From: Gemmatimonadaceae bacterium
GTDB lineage: Bacteria > Gemmatimonadota > Gemmatimonadetes > Gemmatimonadales > Gemmatimonadaceae
Assembly: GCA_019752115.1 (NCBI GenBank)
Contig: JAIEMN010000010.1
Coordinates: 1-64,000 of the forward strand
DNA: 64,000 bases
Reading direction: 5' to 3'
The first letter of the stretch is position 1, and the number at the start of each line of letters is the position of its first letter. The notes under the pieces are model-generated. The model had not been told where the DNA came from. It was given only the letters and a program-made list of their open reading frames with translations, and searched no databases. The translations under genes were made by a program, and so were the position numbers. Positions 6,875 through 16,839 of the stretch are shown piece by piece.

Positions 6875-8986
6875 ATGACTGCCCCGCGCCCCTCCGACGC
6901 GACCACGCCGGCTGGCATTTCGCGGCTGCGTCCGACGGTCGTGCATCTCGGCCTCGTGCTCTTTGGGGCGGCCATCATCGCGAAGGCGGCGCAACTCCAG
7001 CTCGTCGAGCATCGCCAGTGGGCGCTGCGGGCAGACGAGCAGCATGTCGCCGACAACGACGTGACCCCACCGCGCGGCCCGATTCTCGACGCCACCGGCA
7101 GCGTGCTGGTGGAGTCGCGCGAGGTCGTGCAGCTGGAGATCGCGTCGCATGAGTTGCTCCCCGTTCGCCTCAAAGGCGCCGATGGCGAGCGACGCGTGGT
7201 GGATACCCGTGCGGTGGTGAAGCAGGGGCTCAAGGAGCTGGCGGTACCCGACAGCACCATCCGCAAGGTGCTCGCGCGCAAGCGGCAGTGGGTCACGCTG
7301 CCGCAGCTCTTCGTGCCGGCCGATCTCAAGCGCTTCGATGGGCTGCCGGGCATCCACCGCCTGCGCCTCATGAATCGCGTGGTCACCGCGCCGGCGGGCA
7401 TTCGCATGCTCATGGGCGCCATGAAGCCCGATGGCACGCCCAACAGCGGTCTGGAGGCCGAACTCGATCCCTACCTGCGCGGCGAGGAAGGACACGATCA
7501 ACTCGTGCGGGACGGTCGTGGACGTGGTCTCAGTTCGCCGATGCTGACGCGGGTCGCCGCCCGCCCGGGCTATGCGGTCACGCTGACGATCAATCAGTCG
7601 CTCCAGGAGATCACCGAGCAGAAGCTCAAGGCCGCCCTCGATTCCACGGGGGCGAGGGGGGGCGATGTGGTGATCATCGATCCGCGCGACGGTGCGGTGC
7701 TCGCCATGGCGGGCTGGCGCGATCGGAAACCGGCGCCGGCGATGACCGCGCTCACCGAAGCCTACGAGCCGGGCTCGGTCATGAAGCCATTCGTCATCGC
7801 GCGCATTCTCGACCTCAAGCTGGCGCACGCCGACGAGATGATCAACACGGAGAACGGGCGCGCGATGATTGCCGGGCGCCCGCTCACCGATGAACACCGG
7901 GCGCCGCAGATGTCGGTGCGCGATGTCGTGCGTCAGTCGAGCAACATCGGCACGGCCAAGCTGTCCCAGCGTCTGAGCTACGGGCAGCACTATCAGGCGC
8001 TCCGGGACTTCGGCTTCGGCACGCCCACCGGGTTGCCGTATCCGGCCGAGTCGCGCGGCATTCTCAAGGTGCCCGCCAAGTGGGGCACGATGACGCAGAC
8101 GTCGTCGGCGATCGGCTATGAGGTCATGGCGACGCCGATGCAACTTGCCGCCGCGTATACCGCCTTTGCCAACGGCGGCGAGCTGCTGCAACCGGCGCTC
8201 GTGCGCGAAATGCGCGACGAGAACGATCGCGTGCTGTACACGCATCAGCGCCGCGTGCTGCGCCGGGCTGTGTCGCCCGAAGGCGCCGAGTTGATGCGCG
8301 CCATGCTCAAGAGCGTGGTGGACAGCGGCACGGCGCGCGCGGCCGACATGGCGAGCTTCGACGTGGGTGGCAAATCGGGCACGGCGCGTCGCAAGGACGC
8401 GGGTGGCTATCGGGCCGGCGCGTACAACTCGAGCTTTGCCGGCATGTTCCCCATCGAGGACCCGCAGTACGTCGTGGTGGCGCGGCTCATCGACTCCAAG
8501 AACGGCTTCTTTGGCGGCACGGTGGCGGGTGGTCTGGTGAGCAACATCCTCAAGGCCGCCATTGCCACGCGCGAGGTCTCGCTCGATCGCGTGGCGCTGG
8601 CCAAGGTGCGCAAGGCCATTCCGATGCCGGCGCCCAAGCCGCTCACGCCCGCGCAGCGCCTCGCCATGGAGAAGGACTCGCTGCGGCGCGACTCGCTCAA
8701 GGCGCCACCGCCACCCAAGGCGGAGCCCCTCGCGGGGCCGGCCCGTGTGCTGGTGGACCTCACGGTGCCCGCGCGCGTGGAGCGCGTGCGTCCGGAGAAC
8801 GATCTGCGCCCGGTGCCGTCGGTCTTTGGACTCGATCCGCGTCAGGCGGCGCGGACGCTGTACGCGGCGGGCTTTCAGGTGAGCCTCGCCTCCGGCAAGG
8901 CCAATGGACGCGATGTCCGCACCCGACCGGCCGCGGGCGTGCTGGTGCGCGCCGGCAGCACCGTCCAACTGGAGACACTCAAGTGA
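6875..8986 (+). CDS. ftsI: Septal peptidoglycan transpeptidase FtsI/PBP3 with PASTA domain
   Basis: Class B penicillin-binding protein that crosslinks septal murein in the periplasm. It has one N-terminal membrane helix (about 21-40), a dimerisation/pedestal region with the conserved PPRGPI (65-70), and a transpeptidase domain with SVMK (catalytic S301, K304), SSN (355-357) and KSGT (500-503). At 703 residues it is longer than enterobacterial FtsI. The extra length is a Pro/Lys linker (about 575-630) and a C-terminal PASTA-like domain (about 643-703: VPSVFGLDPRQAARTLYAAG), as in SpoVD/PBP2x-type proteins. It begins 3 bp after ftsL and overlaps murE by 4 bp (GTGA). Confidence 0.95.
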   Translation: MTAPRPSDATTPAGISRLRPTVVHLGLVLFGAAIIAKAAQLQLVEHRQWALRADEQHVADNDVTPPRGPILDATGSVLVESREVVQLEIASHELLPVRLKGADGERRVVDTRAVVKQGLKELAVPDSTIRKVLARKRQWVTLPQLFVPADLKRFDGLPGIHRLRLMNRVVTAPAGIRMLMGAMKPDGTPNSGLEAELDPYLRGEEGHDQLVRDGRGRGLSSPMLTRVAARPGYAVTLTINQSLQEITEQKLKAALDSTGARGGDVVIIDPRDGAVLAMAGWRDRKPAPAMTALTEAYEPGSVMKPFVIARILDLKLAHADEMINTENGRAMIAGRPLTDEHRAPQMSVRDVVRQSSNIGTAKLSQRLSYGQHYQALRDFGFGTPTGLPYPAESRGILKVPAKWGTMTQTSSAIGYEVMATPMQLAAAYTAFANGGELLQPALVREMRDENDRVLYTHQRRVLRRAVSPEGAELMRAMLKSVVDSGTARAADMASFDVGGKSGTARRKDAGGYRAGAYNSSFAGMFPIEDPQYVVVARLIDSKNGFFGGTVAGGLVSNILKAAIATREVSLDRVALAKVRKAIPMPAPKPLTPAQRLAMEKDSLRRDSLKAPPPPKAEPLAGPARVLVDLTVPARVERVRPENDLRPVPSVFGLDPRQAARTLYAAGFQVSLASGKANGRDVRTRPAAGVLVRAGSTVQLETLK

Positions 8987-10518
8987 GTGCGCCGCGGCTG
9001 GAGATTCCCGTCGCGCGTGTCATCGATGCGCTGCGCGACGCGGGGCTCTTTGTGTCGCACACGGCGGCACTACCGGCGGTGATCACCGATCTCGTCGACG
9101 ACAGTCGCAAGGTCGAGCCCGGAGCGGCGTTCATCGCCGTGCGCGGGGCCGCGCAGGATGGCCATGCCTGGCTCCCGAAGGCCCGCGAGTTGGGCGCCAG
9201 CATGGCGATCGTGGAAGATGCCGCGGCCGCCGATGCCGCCGGGCTTCCGGCCATCGTCGTGCGGGACGGCCGTCGCGCCGCAGCCGTCGCGGCGGCGGCC
9301 GGCTTCGACTGGCCGGCGCGGCAGCTGTTGCTGGTGGGCGTCACCGGCACGAACGGCAAGACGACCACGGTGGGGCTGTTGCGCCACCTGCTCGATGCGC
9401 CCGACGCGCCCGCGGCCAGCATCGGCACCCTCGGCGTATTGCTCGGCAGCGCCGGTGAGGAGATGCCCGGCGGTGGTGGACTCACCACGCCCGGACCGGT
9501 GGAACTGCAACGGCTGCTGCGCGTGCTGGTCGATCGGGGCGTGCGACGGGTGGCGATGGAAACCTCGTCGCACGCGCTCGATCAGCGACGCGTGGAAGGG
9601 CTGGTCTTTGCGGCCGCCGTGTTCACGAATCTCACGCGTGATCATCTCGACTATCACGGCACCATGGAGGCCTATCGCGACGCCAAGCTCCGGCTCGTGG
9701 GGCTGCTGGCACGTGATGGCGTGGCCTGCATCAACGCCGACGATCCGGCGTGGCGGGGGATCGAGAACGCGCCGCGCCTCCTGACCTGGGGCTCCGACGC
9801 GCAGGCGCAGGTGAGCGCGCGCGATGTGAGCTTCGGCAGCACCGGCAGCCGCTTCCTGCTCGTGGCGCCGACGGGCGCGCACACCGTGGACCTGCCATTG
9901 ATCGGCGACTTCAACGTGGCCAACGCGCTCGGTGCGGCCGCGGTGGCGCTGGCGCTCGGGATGTCGGTCTCCGAGGTCGCCGACAAGCTGTCGCACGCGC
10001 CGCAGGTGCCGGGGCGCCTGGAGCGGCTGCGCACCGCGCCCACCGTGCTGCGCGACTATGCGCACACGCCGGATGCGCTCGAGCGCGCCTTGCTCGCCGT
10101 GCGCCCGTTCACGCGCGCGGCCGATGCGGCCAACGACGGGAACGCGGCCCCCAGCCGACTGATCGTGCTCTTTGGCTGCGGCGGCGATCGCGATCGCGGC
10201 AAGCGCCCGGAGATGGGGCGCATCGCCGAGCAGCTGGCGGATGTGACGATCGTCACCAGCGACAACCCGCGCACCGAGGATCCGGAGCGCATTCTGGACG
10301 ACATTGAGGCGGGCATGACGGGGCAGGGGCACCGGCGGATCGCAGATCGCCGCGAGGCCATTGCCGAAGCCCTGCGCCTCGCCCAGCCGCACGATGTGAT
10401 CGTGCTGGCCGGCAAGGGCCATGAGACGTATCAGATTCGCGGCACCACCTCGTACCCGTTCGATGAACGGGAGATCGTGGCCGAACTGTCGCACACCATT
10501 CTTGGAGAATCGGCGTGA
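8983..10518 (+). CDS. murE: UDP-MurNAc-L-Ala-D-Glu:meso-diaminopimelate ligase MurE
   Basis: Cytoplasmic ATP-dependent ligase adding the third residue of the murein stem peptide. Mur ligase signatures are the P-loop [19 protein letters not shown] and the C-terminal DNPRTEDP (DNPR at about 427-430). DNPR is the known meso-DAP recognition motif, so the wall is of the A1-gamma, Gram-negative type. At 511 residues the length is normal. The GTG start overlaps the ftsI stop (GTGA) and the stop overlaps the murF GTG in the same way. Confidence 0.97.
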   Translation: MSAPRLEIPVARVIDALRDAGLFVSHTAALPAVITDLVDDSRKVEPGAAFIAVRGAAQDGHAWLPKARELGASMAIVEDAAAADAAGLPAIVVRDGRRAAAVAAAAGFDWPARQLLLVGVTGTNGKTTTVGLLRHLLDAPDAPAASIGTLGVLLGSAGEEMPGGGGLTTPGPVELQRLLRVLVDRGVRRVAMETSSHALDQRRVEGLVFAAAVFTNLTRDHLDYHGTMEAYRDAKLRLVGLLARDGVACINADDPAWRGIENAPRLLTWGSDAQAQVSARDVSFGSTGSRFLLVAPTGAHTVDLPLIGDFNVANALGAAAVALALGMSVSEVADKLSHAPQVPGRLERLRTAPTVLRDYAHTPDALERALLAVRPFTRAADAANDGNAAPSRLIVLFGCGGDRDRGKRPEMGRIAEQLADVTIVTSDNPRTEDPERILDDIEAGMTGQGHRRIADRREAIAEALRLAQPHDVIVLAGKGHETYQIRGTTSYPFDEREIVAELSHTILGESA

Positions 10519-11927
10519 GCCGTTACAGCATGGCCGGGACGGCGTATGCCGCCGTGCCGGTGGTGCCGCCCGATGCGGCGCACCCCTATTGGACCTTTGA
10601 GCGCGTGGCCGCGGCGCTGGGAACGGGGCCGAGCATGGACGCGCCGCTGGCCGGCGTCTCCACCGATACGCGGAAGATCGGGCGCGGCGATCTGTTCGTC
10701 GCCCTGAAAGGCGACCGTTTCGACGCCCACGACTTTCTGGCGCAGGCAAAGGACGCCGGCGCGGCCGGCTTCGTGGTCAGCGACGCCGAGAAGGCCGCCG
10801 GGCTCGGGATCCCCACGTACGTGGTGCCCGATACGCTCGTGGCGCTCGGCCAGTTGGCCACGGCGTGGCGGCGCGCCTGGGGGCGCAGTGTGATCGCGGT
10901 CGCCGGCTCCAACGGCAAGACGAGCACGAAAGAGCTGCTCAAGGCGGCGCTCGGGCGCACCTTCGTGGTGCACGCCACGGCGGGGAATCTCAACAATCTT
11001 ATCGGTGTGCCGCTGACGTTGCTCGCGATACCGAGCGACGCCGAGATTGCCGTGGTGGAGCTGGGCACGAACGCGCCGGGCGAGGTGGCCACGCTGCGGG
11101 CGATCGCGCGACCGGATGTCGCCGTCCTGACCTCCATCGGCGAAGAGCACCTCGAAGGGTTGGGCGATCTTGCGGGGGTGCTGCGCGAGGAGGCGGATGT
11201 CTTTCACGGCGTCACGCTGGCCATCGTGCCGGAGGCCCACCCCGAAGTGCGCCCGCTTGCCGCAGAGCGCGCCAAGGCCGTCGTCGTGGCGGGGCTGACC
11301 GGCGATGGCGTGGTGCCGACCGAGTGGGGGCTCGACGAGCAGGGGCGTCCATGGCTCGTGGTGGACGGGCAGCGCTTCGCCTTGCCGCTGCGCGGCGCCC
11401 ATCAGGCCGCCAATGCGATGTTGGCCATCGCCGCGGCGCAGGCGTGTGGCGTGCCGCTGGCCGATGCCGCAGCGGGCGTGGCGGCGATGCCGGTGCCGAA
11501 CATGCGCGGCGTGTGGGAGTCGCTCGGGCGCGCGACGCTCATCAACGATGCGTACAACGCCAACCCCGCCAGCATGCGGGCGGCGCTCGATCTGCTCGGG
11601 CGCGTCGGCCATGGGCGGCAGCGGGTCGCTATTCTTGGCTCGATGCGCGAGCTTGGAGCGCAAAGTGCCGAGCAGCATCGCGCGGTCGCGCGGGCGGCGC
11701 TGGCCTCGCCGGCGGAGCTCATCGCCGGCGTCGGGGACTTCGCCGCGGCGTTTGCCGAGGTGGCCCCCGGTGATGCGCGCGTGGTAACGGCGCTCGATCT
11801 CGACGCGCTCTGGCCGTTGCTCGCACCGCGCCTGGCTCCCGATGCCGTGATGCTGCTCAAGGCCTCGCGCGGCATGCAGCTCGAACGTCTGGTTCCGCCG
11901 CTCACCGCGTGGGCCACTTCCCAGTGA
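10515..11927 (+). CDS. murF: UDP-MurNAc-tripeptide:D-Ala-D-Ala ligase MurF
   Basis: Completes the cytoplasmic UDP-MurNAc-pentapeptide. It shows the P-loop [10 protein letters not shown], the N-terminal [18 protein letters not shown] substrate-domain signature and the ligase motif [11 protein letters not shown]. The 470 residues match the family. The GTG start sits in a 4-bp overlap with murE. Confidence 0.97.
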   Translation: MSRYSMAGTAYAAVPVVPPDAAHPYWTFERVAAALGTGPSMDAPLAGVSTDTRKIGRGDLFVALKGDRFDAHDFLAQAKDAGAAGFVVSDAEKAAGLGIPTYVVPDTLVALGQLATAWRRAWGRSVIAVAGSNGKTSTKELLKAALGRTFVVHATAGNLNNLIGVPLTLLAIPSDAEIAVVELGTNAPGEVATLRAIARPDVAVLTSIGEEHLEGLGDLAGVLREEADVFHGVTLAIVPEAHPEVRPLAAERAKAVVVAGLTGDGVVPTEWGLDEQGRPWLVVDGQRFALPLRGAHQAANAMLAIAAAQACGVPLADAAAGVAAMPVPNMRGVWESLGRATLINDAYNANPASMRAALDLLGRVGHGRQRVAILGSMRELGAQSAEQHRAVARAALASPAELIAGVGDFAAAFAEVAPGDARVVTALDLDALWPLLAPRLAPDAVMLLKASRGMQLERLVPPLTAWATSQ

Positions 11928-11934
11928 CTGCCTA

Positions 11935-13077
11935 GTGCTCTATTTCCTGCTGCAGCCGTACGCCAAGAGCGTCGGCCTCTTCAATCTCCTGAACTACATC
12001 ACCTTCCGCGCGGCGGCGGCCTTCGTGACCGCGCTCGTGATGTGCTTCCTCTTTGGGCCGCTCATCATCCGCCGACTGCGCGCGATGGCCGTGCATCAGG
12101 TCGTGCGCGAGGGCACGCCCGATTCGCATGCCGGGAAGGGGACGACGCCCACCATGGGCGGCATCATCATCCTGCTGGCGACGTTTGTGCCGGTGTTGCT
12201 CTGGGCGCGCCTCTCCAACCGCTACGTGTGGCTCGCCATGGGCGTCACGGCGTGGATGGGTGTGATCGGGTTTCTCGATGACTACCTCAAGCTCAAGCAG
12301 AAGCGCGAGGGGAAGAAGAACGAAGGGCTGGTGGAGCGCTACAAGCTCGCGGGGCAGGTGCTCTGCGGTCTGGGGCTCGGGACGGTGCTGCTCATGGCGC
12401 CGGTCTCCACGCTCCCCGGTGCCAGCACGACGCTCCCGTTCTTCAAGTACGTGCTCATCGTCCCCGCGGTCGCGTGGGCGGCGTGGCTGTACATCCCGTG
12501 GGTGACCTTCATCCTCACCGGCGTCAGCAATGCGGTGAATCTCACCGACGGTCTCGATGGCCTGTCGAGCGGGCTCGTGGCCATCGCGATGCTGACGCTC
12601 GGCATCTTTGCCTATCTGATCGGCCGCGTGGATACCAGCGCGCACCTGCTCATCTTCTACCTGCGCGGCGCCGGCGAGCTGTCGATCTTCTGCGCCGCCA
12701 TTGTGGGCGCGTGCATCGGGTTCCTGTGGTACAACGCCTACCCGGCGCAGGTGTTCATGGGCGACACGGGCTCGCTCGCCCTCGGCGGCGCGGTGGGCGC
12801 GGTGGCGCTGCTGCTCAAGAGCGAGTTCCTGCTGCTCTTCGTGGGCGCGGTGTTCTTCGCCGAAACCGCGTCGGTCATCCTGCAGCGCTCGGTCTTCAAG
12901 TACCGCCGCAAGAAGTACGGGCTGGAGTACGCCCAGAAACACCGGGTCTTCCGACGGGCGCCGTTGCACCATCACTTCGAGATGGCCGGCTGGCCGGAGA
13001 CGCAGGTCGTGATCCGCTTCTGGATCATCGGCATTCTCTGCGCGCTGCTGGCGCTCAGCACCCTCAAGCTGCGCTGA
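11935..13077 (+). CDS. mraY: Phospho-MurNAc-pentapeptide transferase MraY
   Basis: Integral inner-membrane enzyme that makes lipid I from UDP-MurNAc-pentapeptide and undecaprenyl phosphate. About ten hydrophobic helices are visible over 380 residues, with the family motifs TPTMGG, DDYLKL, NLTDGLDGL and FMGDTGSLALGG (Mg2+-binding aspartates) and the histidine-rich APLHHHFE loop. It starts at a GTG 7 bp after murF. Confidence 0.98.
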   Translation: MLYFLLQPYAKSVGLFNLLNYITFRAAAAFVTALVMCFLFGPLIIRRLRAMAVHQVVREGTPDSHAGKGTTPTMGGIIILLATFVPVLLWARLSNRYVWLAMGVTAWMGVIGFLDDYLKLKQKREGKKNEGLVERYKLAGQVLCGLGLGTVLLMAPVSTLPGASTTLPFFKYVLIVPAVAWAAWLYIPWVTFILTGVSNAVNLTDGLDGLSSGLVAIAMLTLGIFAYLIGRVDTSAHLLIFYLRGAGELSIFCAAIVGACIGFLWYNAYPAQVFMGDTGSLALGGAVGAVALLLKSEFLLLFVGAVFFAETASVILQRSVFKYRRKKYGLEYAQKHRVFRRAPLHHHFEMAGWPETQVVIRFWIIGILCALLALSTLKLR

Positions 13078-13081
13078 TCCC

Positions 13082-14509
13082 ATGACTGCGCGCACCTCGC
13101 ACGAAACCGCCGCCCTGGTGGCGCGTCGCCTCGCGGAACGGCAGGGCGAATTTGCGGTGATCGGCCTCGGGCGCAGCGGGGTGGCCGCCAGCCGCCTGCT
13201 GCGGCGCGCCGGCCTCACGGTGTACGCCTCGGATGCGGGCTCCAGTGAGGCCGTCCGCACGGCGGCGCGCGAGCTCGACGCCATCGGGGCGGGGGTGGAT
13301 GTCGGGGCGCACAATCTCGCGCGCATCCGCGAAGCCAGTGTGGTGGTGGTGAGCCCGGGCGTACCGCCCACCGCGCCACCGTTGCAGGCGGCGGCTGAGG
13401 CGGGCGTGCCGGTGGTGAGCGAGATCGAGATCGCGTTGCGCCTGCTCCCCGCGCTCCGCTACCTGGCGGTGACCGGGACCAACGGCAAGACGACGACCAC
13501 CGCGCTGATGGGGCATCTGCTCCGCGCGTTGGGCGTCGATGCGGCGGATGTCGGCAACATCGGCACGCCGGTCGCCGAGCTGGCGCTGCGCGACACGCCG
13601 CCCGCCTGGGCGGCGCTCGAAGTCTCGAGCTTTCAGCTGCACGACACGCCGGGCATCCTGCCCACGGTTGGCGTCCTGACCACGCTGAGCCCCGATCATC
13701 TCGATCGGTATGCCGGAGTGGCCGAATACTACGCCGACAAGAAGCTGCTCTTCGCGAACGCGACCAGCACCTCGCAGTGGGTCACGACGGCCGACAACAC
13801 CGACGTGCACGAACTCATTCGCGGCGTCCCGGGGCAGTGGAGCCATTTTTCCGTGGTCCGCCGTGATGTGGAGGCGTATCTCGACCGTGATGCCGGCCAG
13901 CTGGTGGTCCTCGGGGCGCCGTTCATGCCGCGCGCCGACGTCGGTCTGGCGGGTGATCACAACGTGGCCAATGTGCTCGCCGCCGTGCTCGCGGTGATGC
14001 TCGCCGACCCGGCGTTCCGGACGCCCGCGGCGCGCGTGACGCTCGCGCAGGCGGTGCGCACCTTCCGGGCGCCGCCGCATCGGCTGGAGCCGGTGGTGGA
14101 TCGGGGCGGCATTCTGTGGCTCAACGATTCCAAGGCGACCAACGTGGCCAGCACGCAGGTCGCGATCGCCGGCATGACGCGCCCCACCGTGCTGCTGCTC
14201 GGCGGGCGGCACAAGGGTGAGCCGTATACGGCGTTGCTGCCGGACATTCGCCGCATCGTGAAGCGCGTGATCGCGTATGGCGAGGCGGCGCCCCTGATCG
14301 AGGCCGATCTCGCTGAACCGTTGGGCACGGCGGTGCCGGTCCAGCGCATCGCCTCCTCGCGCTTTGTTGATGTCATGACCGCCGCCCGCGCGGCTGCCGC
14401 GCCGGGGGATGTGGTCCTCCTGTCACCGGCGTGCTCGAGCTACGACATGTTCAAGAACTACGAAGAGCGCGGCCGCGAATTCGCGCGGCTCGCCGGCGGT
14501 GGCGTATGA
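13082..14509 (+). CDS. murD: UDP-MurNAc-L-Ala:D-Glu ligase MurD
   Basis: Cytoplasmic ligase adding D-glutamate to UDP-MurNAc-L-Ala. It shows an N-terminal Rossmann-like domain (IGLGRSGVAAS), the P-loop [25 protein letters not shown] and the C-terminal LLLGGRHKG and LLSPACSSYDMF. Its 475 residues are close to the usual length. It begins 4 bp after mraY and overlaps ftsW by 4 bp (ATGA). Confidence 0.97.
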   Translation: MTARTSHETAALVARRLAERQGEFAVIGLGRSGVAASRLLRRAGLTVYASDAGSSEAVRTAARELDAIGAGVDVGAHNLARIREASVVVVSPGVPPTAPPLQAAAEAGVPVVSEIEIALRLLPALRYLAVTGTNGKTTTTALMGHLLRALGVDAADVGNIGTPVAELALRDTPPAWAALEVSSFQLHDTPGILPTVGVLTTLSPDHLDRYAGVAEYYADKKLLFANATSTSQWVTTADNTDVHELIRGVPGQWSHFSVVRRDVEAYLDRDAGQLVVLGAPFMPRADVGLAGDHNVANVLAAVLAVMLADPAFRTPAARVTLAQAVRTFRAPPHRLEPVVDRGGILWLNDSKATNVASTQVAIAGMTRPTVLLLGGRHKGEPYTALLPDIRRIVKRVIAYGEAAPLIEADLAEPLGTAVPVQRIASSRFVDVMTAARAAAAPGDVVLLSPACSSYDMFKNYEERGREFARLAGGGV

Positions 14510-15720
14510 CGACCGCCGCGCGACCGATGGCGGCCCGTCCGATCGCGATGGCCGGCACCCGCGAGCGCTGGCGCATGGGCGTGGAAGCCCGCGCGCTGAT
14601 GCTCGTCACGGCGGTCCTCGTCTGCTTTGGCCTCGCGGTGCTGTTCAGTGCGAGCGCGCTGCAGGCGGTGAATCAGAATCAGCCCGGGTATTTCTACGCG
14701 CTGCGCCAGGCCACTGGCGTGGCCGTCGGTATCGTCGCCTTTGCGGTGCTCGCCAAAATGGATGCGGAGAAGTGGAAGCAGTACGCGTGGCCCATCATGG
14801 GGCTCAGCCTGTTTCTCATGCTGCTCATCATTCTGCCCTTCACCAAGTCCATCGCGCCCGTCAAGCTCGGCGCGCGGCGCTACCTGCTCGGCGGGTCCAT
14901 GCAGCCGAGCGAACTCGCGAAGTTCGCGATTCTGGTGTGGTGCCCCATGCTGCTGGTCAAGAAGGGCGAAGCGGTGAAGCAGATCGGCAAGGGGTTGCTC
15001 CCGTTCGTCACCGTGGTCGGCTCGCTCAGTGTGCTGGCGGCTCTGGAACCCGATCTGTCGGTGGCGATGACGTTCTGCCTGTTGATGGCGGTGCTGCTCT
15101 TCGTGGGGGGCGCCAAGGTGTCGCACTTCCTGCTGTTCGGCGCGGTCGGGCTGCTCCTCGTGGGCATTCAGGCCTATCAGAGCACGTATGTGCGAGAGCG
15201 CGTGAAAGTGTTCCTGCAGGGCGGCGCGACCGAAAGGGCCAAGCGTGACCCGAAGGATGATCAGCAGTATCAGTCGCTGGTCGCGGTGGGTTCGGGCGGC
15301 GCGTTGGGGGTCGGCTTCGGGCAGGGCAATCAGCAACGGGGCTGGCTGCCGCTCGCCTACAACGACTTTATCGGCTCCATTATCGGGGAAGAATTCGGCT
15401 TCCTCGGTCTCGCGGGCATCACTGTGGCGTTCGCGCTCTACGGCTGGCTCGGGTTCCGTATTGCCCGGCAGGCGCGAAGTCCGTACACCGCACTGCTCGC
15501 GGTGGGCCTCACCTTTACCACGGTGTTCACCGCGTTCGTGCATCTCGGCGTGGTGATTCGCCTGTTGCCGAACACCGGGCTCACGCTGCCGTTCGTGAGT
15601 TATGGTCGTTCGAATCTGCTGCTCACGCTGGCCATGACCGGGATTCTCGTGAACATCGGCAGTGAGCGCGAAGTCGTGTACGGCACCAACGCCACCGATC
15701 CACTCGGCACGACCGCGTGA
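14506..15720 (+). CDS. ftsW: SEDS-family septal glycosyltransferase FtsW
   Basis: Lipid II polymerase partner of FtsI. From ATG 14506 (overlapping the murD stop) it has 404 residues with about ten membrane helices. Family features are LFSASALQAV in the first helix region, the GSMQPSELAK loop, LLAALEPDLSVAMTF, the long periplasmic loop ending NDFIGSIIGEEFGFLG and RLLPNTGLTLPFVSYGRSN. The frame is open upstream to 14431, but that part lies within murD. It overlaps murG by 4 bp (GTGA). Confidence 0.97.
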   Translation: MTTAARPMAARPIAMAGTRERWRMGVEARALMLVTAVLVCFGLAVLFSASALQAVNQNQPGYFYALRQATGVAVGIVAFAVLAKMDAEKWKQYAWPIMGLSLFLMLLIILPFTKSIAPVKLGARRYLLGGSMQPSELAKFAILVWCPMLLVKKGEAVKQIGKGLLPFVTVVGSLSVLAALEPDLSVAMTFCLLMAVLLFVGGAKVSHFLLFGAVGLLLVGIQAYQSTYVRERVKVFLQGGATERAKRDPKDDQQYQSLVAVGSGGALGVGFGQGNQQRGWLPLAYNDFIGSIIGEEFGFLGLAGITVAFALYGWLGFRIARQARSPYTALLAVGLTFTTVFTAFVHLGVVIRLLPNTGLTLPFVSYGRSNLLLTLAMTGILVNIGSEREVVYGTNATDPLGTTA

Positions 15721-16838
15721 GTCGCGTTCGGCTGTTCTTTGCGGGCGGTGGGACGGGCGGGCACCTGTATCCGGGGCTCGCCATCGCGCGCGCCTGCGTG
15801 CGCCTGTCGCCGCGCGTTGATCCGTACTTCATTGGCGCACAGCGCGGCATCGAACGGGATGTGCTGCCGACCACGGAGTTCGAGCATACACTGCTCGACC
15901 TGCATCCACTCTACCGCCGCACGCCCTGGCAGAACTGGAAGACGATCGCCGGGGCGGTCAGCGCGTGGCGTGCCATCTCCCGCCTCGCGAGCGGTGATCC
16001 GCCGCGTGGGGTGGTCGGTACCGGGGGGTATGCTGCCGGCGTCGCGCTGGCGTGGGCGCGCGCGCATGGCGTGGCCACAATGCTCTTCGAAGCCGACAGT
16101 CACCCCGGACTCACGACCCGCGCCTTCTCCACGGGGGCCAAGTCGCTCTTTCTCGGCTTTCCCGAGGCGACTGCGCGCCTGACCGCGGGTCCCGAAACCG
16201 CGGTGATGCCCTTCGGTTGCCCCATCGAGCCCCCGCCGGCGGTCCGTCGGTCGCGCGCCGAACTCCGCGCGCAGTGGGCCCTCCCGGCCGACGCGTTTGT
16301 GGTGCTGCTCTTTGGCGGCAGTCAGGGCGCGCGGGCGCTCAACGAGGCCATGGCGGCGTGGATCGCGCAGGGGCTCCCCGAGGGCGTCGCCGTGATCTGG
16401 GGGACCGGCAAGCAGCAGGCGGCCGCGTACCTTGATCGTGAGAGCGCGACGGTACGCGTGCGGCCCTATCTCGCGCCGATCGCCGATGCGTACGCGGCGG
16501 CGGACCTGGCCATTACGCGCGCCGGTGCCATGTCTATCGCCGAGCTGTGCGCCTGGCACGTGCCCACGGTGCTCGTCCCATTGCCGACGGCTGCGCAGGA
16601 TCATCAGGCGCACAATGCCCGCGCCACGGCGGCGGCGGGGGCGGCGGTGCACTTGCCGCAACACGAACTGTCGGCCGCTCGCCTCGATGCCATCGTGCGC
16701 GAGCTGCGGGCCGACCCGGCGCGGCTCGAGGCCATGCGCACCGCGGCCGCGGCCCGGGCCAATCCCGACGCCGCCGAACGCATCGCGCACGCCATTCTCG
16801 ACCGGCTGGGAGTTGCGGCCGCTGACCATATTTCCTGA
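15717..16838 (+). CDS. murG: Lipid II synthase MurG (UDP-GlcNAc transferase)
   Basis: Peripheral inner-membrane GT-B glycosyltransferase that converts lipid I to lipid II. N-terminal glycine loop GGGTGGHLYPGLAIA, second loop GGSQGARALNEAM and the acceptor/donor region TRAGAMSIAELCAW are all visible. It has 373 residues, with a GTG start overlapping ftsW. Confidence 0.97.
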   Translation: MSRVRLFFAGGGTGGHLYPGLAIARACVRLSPRVDPYFIGAQRGIERDVLPTTEFEHTLLDLHPLYRRTPWQNWKTIAGAVSAWRAISRLASGDPPRGVVGTGGYAAGVALAWARAHGVATMLFEADSHPGLTTRAFSTGAKSLFLGFPEATARLTAGPETAVMPFGCPIEPPPAVRRSRAELRAQWALPADAFVVLLFGGSQGARALNEAMAAWIAQGLPEGVAVIWGTGKQQAAAYLDRESATVRVRPYLAPIADAYAAADLAITRAGAMSIAELCAWHVPTVLVPLPTAAQDHQAHNARATAAAGAAVHLPQHELSAARLDAIVRELRADPARLEAMRTAAAARANPDAAERIAHAILDRLGVAAADHIS

Positions 16839-16839
16839 C